Source of the DNA: Thioclava pacifica DSM 10166 | GTDB lineage: Bacteria; Pseudomonadota; Alphaproteobacteria; Rhodobacterales; Rhodobacteraceae | Assembly (NCBI RefSeq): GCF_000714535.1 | Contig: NZ_AUND01000023.1 | Span: forward strand, 1-64,000 | Reading direction: 5' to 3' | DNA length: 64,000 bases | Shown: positions 7,837 through 16,619 of the stretch, in pieces | How the letters are laid out: each line of letters begins with the position of its first letter | Numbering within the stretch: position 1 is the stretch's first letter | Program-made: the position numbers and the translations under genes | The notes under the pieces: generated by a model | What the model saw: the letters and a program-made list of their open reading frames with translations, nothing else | What the model was told of the DNA's origin: nothing | Database searches by the model: none

Positions 7837-9284
7837 GGGCGCTGCCCCATCCCAGCCTGCGTGCGATGGCGGCCTTCTGGATCGGGGCGGCTTTTCTGGC
7901 CGGCGTGGCCGCGGCCTGGCTCTGGTTCGGCAGCCAGAATGCCTGGCGCGAGCATCTGCTGCGCGCAGATCGCGACGGTCAGCTTTTGTTCGCCGCGATC
8001 GAGACCGGCGCGGGGATGCCGAAAGATCTGCAAGCCTACCCCCTGACAAAACCGGATGCCGATCTGGCCGAGAAAGCGCAGTTCATCTCGCTGTCCGACG
8101 CGCCGCGGCCCGCATTGCTGACCCATATTCCGGTCGCGGGTCTGCATCCGAGCGGCACGAACATGCCGCAGCTCGTGGTCGAGGCGATCTCCTCTGATTT
8201 GAGCTATCCGGTGGGGCGGTTGACCACCCGGCCGGACATGGCCGCACAGGAGATGCTGGGCCAGATCGTGCGGCTCCTCTCGACCTATTGCGGCGATCCG
8301 CTGGTGGTGCTGCGCAGCTCCGGCGGGACGTGGTATCGGCTTAACGGCTCGGCGCTCTGGTCCTGTCAGGCCGCGCCGCCCGACCGGCGAATTGCGGCGA
8401 TGGCGCTGGGCGGGTTTGCCCTGCTGGCGCTGTTGGTGGGCGCCAGTCGTATCGCGCATCGCTTCAGCGATTTCGCGAGCCAATTGCATGATCGCCAGTT
8501 GCGCGGCGGGCCCGATGCTTACGAACGCGAGGGTCCGGCCGAGCTTGCCGCCATCGTCGAAGCAGTGAACCTGCATCTCGACCGCGAGCGCCAGCGACTC
8601 TCGAAACGTCTGATGGTGCTATCCGGGGTCAGTCACGATCTCGGCTCGCCCGCGACGCGCCTGCGCTTGCGCGCGGCGCTGATCGAGGACGAGGCGCTGC
8701 GCAACCGTTTTGCCGCCGATATCGAGCGCATGACCGAGATGATCGACGGGGTGCTTGCCTATACCCGCTCCGAGCTGAACGTCGAGACGCCCCGCCAGCT
8801 AAGCCTGAGCGCGCTGGTCGAGGCCTTGGTCGACGACTATCGCGACGCGGGCCAGCCGGTCGAGCTTTGCCCGATCGAGCCGGTGCGCACGGAAGGCGCG
8901 CGCTCGCTCTTTTCCTCGCGGGTGGGCCATGGCGAGCTGTCCGAGCGACAGATCCTCGTGACTGCGCGCCCGATAGCCTTGCAGCGCGCGATCTCGAACC
9001 TGATCGACAATGCGCTGAAATACGGACGGCGCGCACATGTGAGCCTGGAGGCCGATGCACAGCGCGCGCAGATCGTGGTGGAGGACGAGGGCGGCGAGAC
9101 CCGTCCCGACGTGATGGCCGCGCTCACCGCGCCGTTCGAACGCGGCCCGCAAGAGGCTCAGGTCTCGGGTCATGGGTTGGGCCTGACCATTGCCGCCACC
9201 GTGGCCGAAGGACATGGCGGCAACCTGAGTTTCGCGCAAGGCGCGCGTGGGTTGCGGGTGACCCTGACGATTGCGCGCGGATAA
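7833..9284 (+). CDS. Sensor histidine kinase
   Basis: A 483-residue inner-membrane kinase. One hydrophobic helix at 12-32 and a second near 186-206 flank a periplasmic sensor of about 150 residues. This is followed by a HAMP-like linker, the phospho-accepting H-box GVSHDLGSPATRLRLR (about residues 269-284), an N-box LIDNALKYG and a G-box GHGLGLTIA. The H-box has GSP where HDLRTP is usual. It is coupled to the response regulator by an ATGA overlap. The sensed signal is probably a sugar or oxidised sugar, by analogy with GtrS. Confidence 0.9.
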   Translation: MRALPHPSLRAMAAFWIGAAFLAGVAAAWLWFGSQNAWREHLLRADRDGQLLFAAIETGAGMPKDLQAYPLTKPDADLAEKAQFISLSDAPRPALLTHIPVAGLHPSGTNMPQLVVEAISSDLSYPVGRLTTRPDMAAQEMLGQIVRLLSTYCGDPLVVLRSSGGTWYRLNGSALWSCQAAPPDRRIAAMALGGFALLALLVGASRIAHRFSDFASQLHDRQLRGGPDAYEREGPAELAAIVEAVNLHLDRERQRLSKRLMVLSGVSHDLGSPATRLRLRAALIEDEALRNRFAADIERMTEMIDGVLAYTRSELNVETPRQLSLSALVEALVDDYRDAGQPVELCPIEPVRTEGARSLFSSRVGHGELSERQILVTARPIALQRAISNLIDNALKYGRRAHVSLEADAQRAQIVVEDEGGETRPDVMAALTAPFERGPQEAQVSGHGLGLTIAATVAEGHGGNLSFAQGARGLRVTLTIARG

Positions 9285-9317
9285 AGGGCACGGATCCGAA
9301 CCGGTTTTCCAAACGAA

Positions 9318-9341
9318 AAGGGCCGGCACTTGCCAGCCCTT
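9318..9341. terminator. Hairpin between convergent operons
   Basis: AAGGGCCGGC and GCCAGCCCTT form a 10-bp stem with one mismatch and a four-base loop, between the kinase stop and the convergent gabD stop. On the minus strand the stem is followed by TTTCG, on the plus strand by CCTG. It probably serves as a bidirectional terminator. Confidence 0.6.
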
Positions 9342-9367
9342 CCTGATCGTTCAATCCAGCGGAGCGA

Positions 9368-10822
9368 TCATTCGATCCCGCCGAGGCACATGTATTTGAT
9401 CTCGAGGAAATCGTCGGCGCCGTATTTCGAGCCCTCGCGGCCCAGCCCCGATTGCTTGATGCCGCCGAACGGCGCCACCTCGGTCGAGATGATGCCGGTG
9501 TTCACGCCGACGATGCCGGTTTCCATCGCCTCGGCCACGCGCCAGACGCGGGCGAGATCGCGCGAGTAGAAATACCCCGCCAGACCGAACTCGGTATCAT
9601 TCGCCATCGCGACCGCATCGGCCTCGTGCTCGAACTTCACCAGCGGCGCGAGCGGCCCGAAAGTCTCTTCGCGCGCGACCTTCATCGCCTGCGTGACGCC
9701 TGTCAGGATCGTCGGTTCGAAGAAGGTCCGCCCAAGGTTCGAGCGATGCCCGCCGGTCGCGATCTCGGCGCCCTTTTCGGTGGCGTCCGCGATGTGATCC
9801 TCGACCTTGGCCAAAGCTGCGGCGTTGATCAGCGGGCCGGTGGTCACGCCCTCGTCGAACCCGTTGCCGAGTTTCAGCGTGCCGAGCTTCGCCGCGAGCT
9901 TCTCCGCAAACGCGTCATAGACGCCCGCCTGCACATAGATCCGGTTCGCACAGACGCAGGTCTGCCCGTTATTGCGGAACTTCGCGATCAGCGCGCCTTC
10001 GACGGCGGCGTCGAGATCGGCATCGTCAAAGACGATGAAGGGCGCGTTGCCGCCGAGTTCCAGGCTGATCTTCTTCACCGTCTCGGAGCCCTGCTTCATC
10101 AGCAGTTTGCCGACGCGGGTGGAGCCGGTGAAGGTGATCTTCGCGACCTTGGGGTTGGCGCAAAGCTCCTCGCCCATGCCCGCCGCATCGAGGCCGGGAA
10201 TGATGTTCACCACGCCTGCCGGGATGCCCGCGCGTTCGGCCAGCACCGCCATCGCGAGCGCCGAAAGGGGCGTGAATTCCGACGGACGCCCGACGAAAGT
10301 GCAGCCCACGGCCAGCGCCGGGGCGACCTTGCGCGCGATCATCGCATTGGGGAAGTTCCACGGCGTGATCGAGCCCACGACGCCCACCGGCTGTTTGAGC
10401 ACGATGATGCGCTTGTCGCGCTGGTGGCCGGGGATCACGTCGCCATAGACGCGCTTGGCTTCCTCGGCGAACCACTCGATGAAGGACGCGCCATAGGCGA
10501 TCTCGCCCTTGGCCTCGGTCAGCGGCTTGCCCATCTCGGCGGTCAGGATCGCGCCGAGGTCGTCCTGGTTCGCCATCATCAGGTCGAACCATTTGCGCAG
10601 ATAGCCCGCGCGCTCCTTGCCGGTCAGCGCGGCCCAGGCAGGTTTCGCCGCATAGGCAGCCTCGATCGCGGCGCGGGTCTCGGCCACGCCGAGATCGGTG
10701 ACCTTGGCCACCAGTTCCCCGGTGGCCGGATCGTTGACATCAAAGGTCTTGCCGGTCTCGATCCACTCGCCGTTCACATAGGCGCGGGTTTCCAGAAGGC
10801 TGGGGTCGTTCAGCTTCAGCAT
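9368..10822 (-). CDS. gabD: Succinate-semialdehyde dehydrogenase
   Basis: A 484-residue aldehyde dehydrogenase that oxidises succinate semialdehyde to succinate, the second step of GABA degradation. The NAD(P)-binding block SITPWNFPNAM (N156), glycine motif FTGSTRVGK, general base E255 in LELGGNAPF and nucleophile C289 in NNGQTCVCANR are all visible. Length matches GabD. Unusual: the near-invariant lysine of the family's VLKPA/SE block is replaced, the sequence being FVGRPSEFTP (R179). It lies 2 bases after gabT in the same operon. Confidence 0.92.
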   Translation of the reverse strand: MLKLNDPSLLETRAYVNGEWIETGKTFDVNDPATGELVAKVTDLGVAETRAAIEAAYAAKPAWAALTGKERAGYLRKWFDLMMANQDDLGAILTAEMGKPLTEAKGEIAYGASFIEWFAEEAKRVYGDVIPGHQRDKRIIVLKQPVGVVGSITPWNFPNAMIARKVAPALAVGCTFVGRPSEFTPLSALAMAVLAERAGIPAGVVNIIPGLDAAGMGEELCANPKVAKITFTGSTRVGKLLMKQGSETVKKISLELGGNAPFIVFDDADLDAAVEGALIAKFRNNGQTCVCANRIYVQAGVYDAFAEKLAAKLGTLKLGNGFDEGVTTGPLINAAALAKVEDHIADATEKGAEIATGGHRSNLGRTFFEPTILTGVTQAMKVAREETFGPLAPLVKFEHEADAVAMANDTEFGLAGYFYSRDLARVWRVAEAMETGIVGVNTGIISTEVAPFGGIKQSGLGREGSKYGADDFLEIKYMCLGGIE

Positions 10823-10824
10823 GC

Positions 10825-12099
10825 TCAGGCCTCCTTCGCCGCAGCCATCGCCTCTTCGAGGATGTCGAGCGCCTTGGCCATCTGCTCGTCAGGGATGGTG
10901 ATCGGCGCGAGGAAGCGGATCACGTTGCCATAGACGCCGCAGGTCAGGAGCAGCAGGCCACGGTTGAGCGCCTCGACACGGATACGCTGGGTCAGGGCTG
11001 CGTCAGGCTTGCCGTCCGACATCAGCTCGATCGCGACCATGAAGCCGGGTCCACGGATTTCGGCGATCTCGGGCATGGTGGCGCGGATCGCTTCCAGACG
11101 CTGCTTGAGGCGCGAGCCGAGCTCGTTGGCGCGCGAACAGAGGTCTTCTTCCTCGATCACGTCGAGCACTGCGTTACCGGCCGCGACGCCCAGCGGGTTG
11201 CCGCCATAGGTGCCGCCCAGACCGCCCGGGTTGGCCGCGTCCATGACTTCGGCCTTGCCGGTCACGGCTGCGATCGGCAGGCCGCCACCCAGACCTTTCG
11301 CCATCGTGGTGATGTCCGCCGCCACGCCGTAAGCGTCCATAGCGAAGAGGGTGCCGGTGCGGGCGAAGCCGGTCTGCACCTCATCGGCGATCATCACGAT
11401 GCCATGCTCGTCACAGAAGGCGCGCAGGCGCTTGACGAAATCATGCGGGGCCGGGTTGAAGCCGCCTTCGCCCTGCACCGGCTCGAAGATCACCGCGGCG
11501 AGGCGCGAGGGGTCGAGATCGGTTTTGAACAGGCTCTCCATCGCGGCGAAGCTGTCATCGGTCGACACGCCATGCAGCGCGTTCGGGAAGGGGACGTGGT
11601 AGATGTCGGGCATCATCTGGCCGAAGCCCGCCTTGTAGGGCGCGACCTTGCCGGTGAGCGTCATCGTCATGAAGGTCCGGCCGTGGAAGGCGCCACCGAA
11701 GGCGATGACCGCGTTGCGGCCGGTATAGGCGCGGGCGATCTTGATCGCGTTCTCGACCGACTCGGCGCCGGTGGTCACGAAGATCGACTTCTTCGCGAAG
11801 TCGCCCGGGGTCTTCTCATTGAGACGCTCGGCGAGGCGCACATAGGGCTCATAGGGCATGACCTGATGGCAGGTATGGGTGAAGGCGTCGAGCTGCGCCT
11901 TGACCGCCTCGATGACCTTCGGGTGGCGGTGACCGGTGTTCACCACCGCGATCCCGGCGGCGAAGTCGATCAGTTCCTTGCCGTCGGCATCGGTGACCGT
12001 CGCGTTCTCGGCCGAGACCGCGAAATTCTGGGTTTGCACGCCGACCCCACGGGCCAGGGCCGCGGCGCGGCGGGTTTCAAGCTCGGTATTGGTGGTCAT
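10825..12099 (-). CDS. gabT: 4-aminobutyrate aminotransferase
   Basis: A 424-residue class III PLP aminotransferase converting GABA and 2-oxoglutarate to succinate semialdehyde and glutamate. The PLP lysine is K268 in TTMAKGLGGGLPI, and the ring-nitrogen aspartate is D239 in MIADEVQTGFARTG. The substrate-side blocks GAESVENAIKIAR and GAFHGRT are intact. It leads the gabTD operon and is divergent from an HTH-cupin regulator. The intergenic region carries repeated TTAAAC half-sites. Confidence 0.94.
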   Translation of the reverse strand: MTTNTELETRRAAALARGVGVQTQNFAVSAENATVTDADGKELIDFAAGIAVVNTGHRHPKVIEAVKAQLDAFTHTCHQVMPYEPYVRLAERLNEKTPGDFAKKSIFVTTGAESVENAIKIARAYTGRNAVIAFGGAFHGRTFMTMTLTGKVAPYKAGFGQMMPDIYHVPFPNALHGVSTDDSFAAMESLFKTDLDPSRLAAVIFEPVQGEGGFNPAPHDFVKRLRAFCDEHGIVMIADEVQTGFARTGTLFAMDAYGVAADITTMAKGLGGGLPIAAVTGKAEVMDAANPGGLGGTYGGNPLGVAAGNAVLDVIEEEDLCSRANELGSRLKQRLEAIRATMPEIAEIRGPGFMVAIELMSDGKPDAALTQRIRVEALNRGLLLLTCGVYGNVIRFLAPITIPDEQMAKALDILEEAMAAAKEA

Positions 12100-12149
12100 G
12101 GCGGGCCTCGCATGTTGGCGGAGAATCAGGATATGCGCCGCACGCTAGC

Positions 12150-12197
12150 GTTTAATATGTAACCTCGCAACGTTTAGTTTGTTAAACGGCGTTAAAC
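12150..12197. promoter_or_regulatory. TTAAAC half-site cluster, candidate gab operator
   Basis: Four copies of GTTTAA/TTAAAC-like half-sites lie between gabT and the regulator, at 12150-12155, 12172-12177, 12182-12187 and 12192-12197. CGTTTA (12171-12176) and TAAACG (12183-12188) make a 6-6-6 palindrome, and two GTTAAAC copies repeat at a 10-bp interval. The cluster is AT-rich in a GC-rich region and sits where a divergent repressor or activator would bind. It is probably recognised by the HTH-cupin protein. Confidence 0.5.
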
Positions 12198-12260
12198 AGT
12201 CTAGTGTGTCTGTCAGCCCCTGCGGCCGCCCGTAGAACAAGGCTGCGAAAGGATTGTGAT

Positions 12261-12848
12261 TTGAGCGATTTCGATGTCGGCAACCGATTGAAGACGATCC
12301 GTGAGGAAAGCGGTCTGTCGCAGCGTGAATTGGCGCAGCGGGCGGGTGTGACGAACGGTCTGGTGTCGCTGATCGAGCGTAACAAGACCTCGCCCTCGAT
12401 TACCTCGCTGCGCAAGATCCTCGAGATTCTCGGCATGACGCTGGCGGAGTTCTTCGACAGCGGTGCGCCCGCGGAGCCGGGCAAGTTCGTGTTTCGCCAT
12501 GGCGAGCTGACCGAGATCAACCCGGGCCGGATTTACCGCTCGGCGGGGGCGGAGGCGCTCAAGGCGCTGTCGCTCAAGCGCTGGGGGAAGCAGGGACAGA
12601 CGAACCTGCTGCTGCTCTATGAGACCTACGAGCCCGGCGCGGATACCGGCGAGGAAGCCTATAGCCACGAAGGCGAGGAGGGCGGGTTCGTCATCGAGGG
12701 GGAGATGCTGCTGACCGTGGGCGAGACGACCGAACTCTTGCGCGCCGGCGACGCCTATCTCTTCGATAGCCGCCTGCCGCATCGTTTCCGCAACGTGGCG
12801 CAAACGCGCTGCGTGATCGTTAGCGCCGCGACCCCGCCGAGTTTCTAA
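12261..12848 (+). CDS. XRE-family HTH plus cupin regulator (PuuR-like)
   Basis: A 195-residue regulator. An N-terminal helix-turn-helix (about 6-62, RLKTIREESGLSQRELAQRAG) is joined to a C-terminal cupin sensor domain (about 100-190, with HEGEEGGFVIEGEM and DAYLFDSRLPHRF). TTG at 12261 is chosen as start because AAAGGA lies 7 bases upstream and the protein then begins like its homologues; an ATG at 12204 has no ribosome site. PuuR of E. coli, of the same architecture, controls putrescine/GABA catabolism, so this is probably the regulator of the divergent gabTD. Confidence 0.82.
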   Translation: MSDFDVGNRLKTIREESGLSQRELAQRAGVTNGLVSLIERNKTSPSITSLRKILEILGMTLAEFFDSGAPAEPGKFVFRHGELTEINPGRIYRSAGAEALKALSLKRWGKQGQTNLLLLYETYEPGADTGEEAYSHEGEEGGFVIEGEMLLTVGETTELLRAGDAYLFDSRLPHRFRNVAQTRCVIVSAATPPSF

Positions 12849-12854
12849 GACCCG

Positions 12855-13232
12855 TCAGTTCCCGGTCGTGGGGCAGGGCGCGATGCGGATCGGCGCCTCG
12901 GGCGTCACGCCGAGCGTCTGGCAGTCTTTTGCGCAAAGCGTCCAGCCCGAAACGGTCGCACCGGAGGCCGCGAGTTCCAGCTCGGGCACCTCGGGACCGT
13001 CGGCTTTCCAGACCCACCATCCATTCTCGAAATGGCCGCCCGGGCCGGGTTCCATTCCCGCGCCCGACCCCTTCACCGCCGCACCAACCAGTCGCAGCGT
13101 GCCGTGGTCCGTGACCTGCCAATGCTCGCGCCAGCCCTCCTTCTCGACGGAATGGGTCCATTCGAGGGAGAACTGGCCGCTCGGGGCCAGCGCGATCATC
13201 GCCGCGCCGACCATGAGGCAGCTCGCGCTCAC
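12855..13232 (-). CDS. DUF1850 protein of a TRAP/TAXI operon
   Basis: A 125-residue protein with one N-terminal hydrophobic segment that may act as signal peptide or anchor. WTHSVEKEGWREHW is the typical DUF1850 block. C-terminal cysteines (C..KDC..C) could form disulfides if it is periplasmic. DUF1850 genes regularly sit next to fused TRAP permeases with TAXI receptors, as here, where it overlaps the permease stop by 4 bases. Its function is unknown; an accessory role in transport is inferred from context. It is the last gene of the minus-strand operon. Confidence 0.78.
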   Translation of the reverse strand: MSASCLMVGAAMIALAPSGQFSLEWTHSVEKEGWREHWQVTDHGTLRLVGAAVKGSGAGMEPGPGGHFENGWWVWKADGPEVPELELAASGATVSGWTLCAKDCQTLGVTPEAPIRIAPCPTTGN

Positions 13233-15313
13233 GCCGCCGCCTTCTCGCGCCGCAGCCAGAGCGTGACGGCGAAGAGCGCGACCAGCGCGAAACCGATCTC
13301 ATCTGTCAGCGGCAGCGCCGCGATCAGGGTGAAGCCCGCGATCATGCCAAGCGCACGTTCCCAAAGCGCCAGCGGGCGCCCGAGCCAGCCAATCACCGCC
13401 ACGCCCCAGAGCGAAAGCGCGAGCAGCGCCTTGATCACCACATAGGCCACCGCCGGCCAGTAGCCGATCGAGGCCGCCAGCGGTCCGCCATCCTGCAACA
13501 TCAGTGCGGGCGTGTAGACCGCCATGAACGGCACCACGAAACCGGCCGCTGCGACCTTGATCGCTTCGAAGCTGATCCTCAGGCCGCTTTCCTTGGCAAT
13601 CGGGGCGGCGGCGAAACAGGCGAGCGCGACGGGTGGCGTCAGATCGGCGAGGATGCCGAAGTAGAAGACGAACATATGGCTCACGATCAGCGGCACGCCG
13701 AGGTCGAGCAGCGCCGGGCCCGCGATAGAGGAGGTGATGATGTAGTTCGGGATCGTCGGGATCCCCATGCCGAGCACGATACAGGTGATCATCGTCAGGA
13801 TCAGCGAGAGGAACAGGCTCGACTTGCCGACGCCCACGATGAACTGGCCGAAAGTGGTGGCCGCCCCGGTCAGGGTCATCACGCCGATGATCACGCCGAC
13901 CAGCGCGCAGGCGATACCCACGGGCAGTGCGGTGCGAGCACCATCGGCAAGGCTGTCACGGCAGATCGCCAGCGTCTCGCGCCCGCCCTTGTTGAATGCG
14001 TTGATCGCGACCAGCACCGCGAGTGCGGCGAGTACGGCCCAGATTCCGACCTCGAAGAACGCCGCGGCGACCAGCGCGAGGATGATCCAGAATATCGACC
14101 GGATCACGGTGTTGGGCAGCCCCAGCGCAACCGAACCGCCGAGGATCAGCAGGCCCGTCAGCGAAAGGCCGACCGTTCCGGCGAAAAGCGGCGTGTAGCC
14201 CGAGAACAAAAGGAACACGAGCACCGCCAGCGGCAGCAGCAGATACCAGCCTTCCTTGAGTGCCTTGCGCGGCGAGGGCAGCTCGGATTTGGCAAGGCCG
14301 CGCAGGTTGCGCTTGCCTGCCTCGAGATGGACCATCCAGAAGGCGCCCGCGAAATAGAGGATCGCCGGGATCAGCGCGGCTTTCACGACCTCGACGTAAT
14401 CGACGCCGAGTGTTTCGGCCATGATGAAGGCGACCGCCCCCATCACCGGCGGCATGATCTGACCGCCCATCGAGGCAGTGGCCTCGACCCCGCCCGCGAA
14501 AGCGGAGCGGTAGCCGAAGCTCTTCATCAGCGGGATCGTGAACTGCCCGGTGGTGACGACATTGGCCACGCCCGAGCCCGAAATCGTACCCATCAGACCC
14601 GAGGAGAGCACCGAGACCTTCGCCGCGCCGCCCATCTTGTGGCCGACAAGGCCCAGCGAGACATCGGTGAAGAGCTTGATCATCCCGGCCTTCTCGAGAA
14701 AGGCGCCGAACAGGATGAAGAGGAAGATATAGGTCGCCGAGACATAGGTCGGGATGCCGTAGATCCCTTCGGTGCCATAGCTCATCTGCTCGATCACCTG
14801 CTCGAAGGCATAGCCGCGATGGTTGAGCGGCGAGGGCAGGTGTTGGCCGAACATGGCATAAAGGAAGAAGGTACCCGCGATGATCGGCAAAGCCGGGCCC
14901 ATCAGCATCCAGGCAGCAGTGAAGACGGTGATCAGAAGCAACACGCCCATCACCAGATCGAGCGTGTTGGGATCGCCCGCGCGCAGCAGAAGCGGGGTGT
15001 ATTCGATCCACTGATATGCCGCGACGGCCACGCCGCCCGCGGCAAGCAGATAGGCCAAACTCCGACCGAGCGGGCCGAAGCCTTTCGCGATGGAGAGAAG
15101 CGGAAAACCGAGAGCCAGCAGGAAGCCCACATGGACCGCGCGCGCGATCTGGCTCGAAGGGCTGATCACATGGGCGGCGAAGGCGATCTGCCAGACCGAG
15201 AAGGCCACAGCGAGCCAGAACAGCACGCGCCCTTCGCGGCTATGCGGAAACCCATCGGCCAGCGGGTCGTGCATGATGGCATCGACCTCGGCTTCCTTGC
15301 TCGTATCGGTCAT
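13229..15313 (-). CDS. TRAP transporter fused permease
   Basis: A 694-residue integral membrane protein fusing the small (DctQ-like, residues about 30-130) and large (DctM-like, about 130-690) TRAP subunits, as in the TRAP-TAXI class. Blocks such as SGSGVANVVTTGQFTIPLMK and MGGQIMPPVMGAVAFIMAE are typical of the family. It drives ion-coupled uptake of an organic acid delivered by the receptor encoded 70 bases upstream. The substrate is not deducible; C4-dicarboxylates or glutamate are common for the class. Confidence 0.92.
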   Translation of the reverse strand: MTDTSKEAEVDAIMHDPLADGFPHSREGRVLFWLAVAFSVWQIAFAAHVISPSSQIARAVHVGFLLALGFPLLSIAKGFGPLGRSLAYLLAAGGVAVAAYQWIEYTPLLLRAGDPNTLDLVMGVLLLITVFTAAWMLMGPALPIIAGTFFLYAMFGQHLPSPLNHRGYAFEQVIEQMSYGTEGIYGIPTYVSATYIFLFILFGAFLEKAGMIKLFTDVSLGLVGHKMGGAAKVSVLSSGLMGTISGSGVANVVTTGQFTIPLMKSFGYRSAFAGGVEATASMGGQIMPPVMGAVAFIMAETLGVDYVEVVKAALIPAILYFAGAFWMVHLEAGKRNLRGLAKSELPSPRKALKEGWYLLLPLAVLVFLLFSGYTPLFAGTVGLSLTGLLILGGSVALGLPNTVIRSIFWIILALVAAAFFEVGIWAVLAALAVLVAINAFNKGGRETLAICRDSLADGARTALPVGIACALVGVIIGVMTLTGAATTFGQFIVGVGKSSLFLSLILTMITCIVLGMGIPTIPNYIITSSIAGPALLDLGVPLIVSHMFVFYFGILADLTPPVALACFAAAPIAKESGLRISFEAIKVAAAGFVVPFMAVYTPALMLQDGGPLAASIGYWPAVAYVVIKALLALSLWGVAVIGWLGRPLALWERALGMIAGFTLIAALPLTDEIGFALVALFAVTLWLRREKAAA

Positions 15314-15383
15314 CGTTTCCTCCCTGAAATATCAAGGGGCGACCCGACATTGCGCGTCGCCCCGACCCCGTCTTTACGCGGGA

Positions 15384-16334
15384 TTATTGCAGAACGCCCA
15401 TTTCCTTATAGTAGCGTTCGGCGCCCGGATGCAGCGGGATCGGCAGACCCTTCACCGCATCTTCGAGCGAGATGCCGCCAGCCGCCGAATGCGCGGCCTT
15501 GAGCGTGTCGAGATGTTCGAAGATCAGCTTCGTCATCTGGTAGGCTTCCTCATCCGAGACGCCCTCGCGGGTGACGAGGATGTTGGTGATCGCTACCGTC
15601 GGCACATCAGCATCCTGGTTCGGGTAGGTGCCCGCGGGGATCACGCCAGCCTTGTAGGGCGCGCCCAGCTTCTCGGCGATATCGGCGGGGATCGCGACGA
15701 AGGTGACGGCCTGCGTGGTCGAGAGATCCTTCAGCGCGGCATTGCCAAGCCCCGAGGACTGGAAGGTTGCGTCGAGCTGGCGGTTCTTCATCAGTTCGAC
15801 AGATTCCGAGAAGGGCAGGTATTCGATCTTGCCCATGTCGTCGTAGCTCATGCCCGCAGCGTCGAAGATCTTGCGCGCGTTCAGCTCGGTACCCGATTTC
15901 GCCGCGCCGACCGAGAGGCTCTTGCCCTTGAGATCGGTGATCGTGGTCGCCTCGGCATCTTTCAGCGCTGCGATCTGGATGAAGTTCGGATAGATCGCCG
16001 CGATCGCACGCAGCTTGCCCAGCGGTGCCTTGAAACCCGCCTCGGGGTTGCCTTCCCAGGCATCCTTCACCGAATCCCCGAGCGCGAAGGCCAGCTCGCC
16101 GCGGCCCTGCTGAAGCAGGTTGAGGTTCTCGACCGACGCCTTGGTCGACTGCACCTGAACGCGGGCGCCTTCCATGTTCTGGCCATAGACCTCGGAGATC
16201 GCGACGCCGAGCGGATAATAGACGCCCGAGGTACCCCCGGTCAGGATGTTGATGAAATTCTCAGCGTGAGCGACAGGTGCACTAAGCGCAATGGCCCCGG
16301 CGACCAGCGCGCCGAGCTTGATGTTGTGAAACAT
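15384..16334 (-). CDS. TAXI-family TRAP substrate receptor
   Basis: A 316-residue periplasmic binding protein with a signal peptide ending at APVAHA. The mature start ENFINILTGGTSGVYYPLG is the TAXI hallmark, followed by STKASVENLNLL and a C-terminal HPGAERYYKEMGVL. It captures the ligand for the fused permease downstream. The gene begins the minus-strand operon and is divergent from the AbrB-family membrane protein; a GGGAGGAACGG ribosome site precedes the ATG. Confidence 0.92.
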   Translation of the reverse strand: MFHNIKLGALVAGAIALSAPVAHAENFINILTGGTSGVYYPLGVAISEVYGQNMEGARVQVQSTKASVENLNLLQQGRGELAFALGDSVKDAWEGNPEAGFKAPLGKLRAIAAIYPNFIQIAALKDAEATTITDLKGKSLSVGAAKSGTELNARKIFDAAGMSYDDMGKIEYLPFSESVELMKNRQLDATFQSSGLGNAALKDLSTTQAVTFVAIPADIAEKLGAPYKAGVIPAGTYPNQDADVPTVAITNILVTREGVSDEEAYQMTKLIFEHLDTLKAAHSAAGGISLEDAVKGLPIPLHPGAERYYKEMGVLQ

Positions 16335-16619
16335 CCGTTCCTCCCATGTAACGTGCCCGCTCGTGACGGCGGGACTGAGCCCAAAGTGGCGATTTTACCG
16401 GATAGTTCAAATCAATTCACGGCCCTGCGACAAGAAAACGTCTGTTCTCCCCGGGGTTACAGGGCACATTGCCGCAAGAAGAGGCAGTGGTCTCGCACAG
16501 CTCCCTCGCGCGTTTGCGAGTGCCGGAGTAGGTGGGGTGCCCTTGCACAGGCACCTGCGCGATGTGGAAGCTTGACGGAGCAGGCGCGATCTGGTGGGGA
16601 CGACACAGGAAATCCGCCT

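Noticed and set aside
15090-16619. Apparent 500-residue N-terminal extension of the AbrB-family gene
   Set aside because: The extension is antisense to the TAXI receptor and permease; ribosome site and family length place the start at 16620 or 16632.
16335-16619. Possible RNA element in the divergent TAXI/AbrB promoter region
   Set aside because: No stable hairpin series or known riboswitch motif was visible; treated as an ordinary promoter region.
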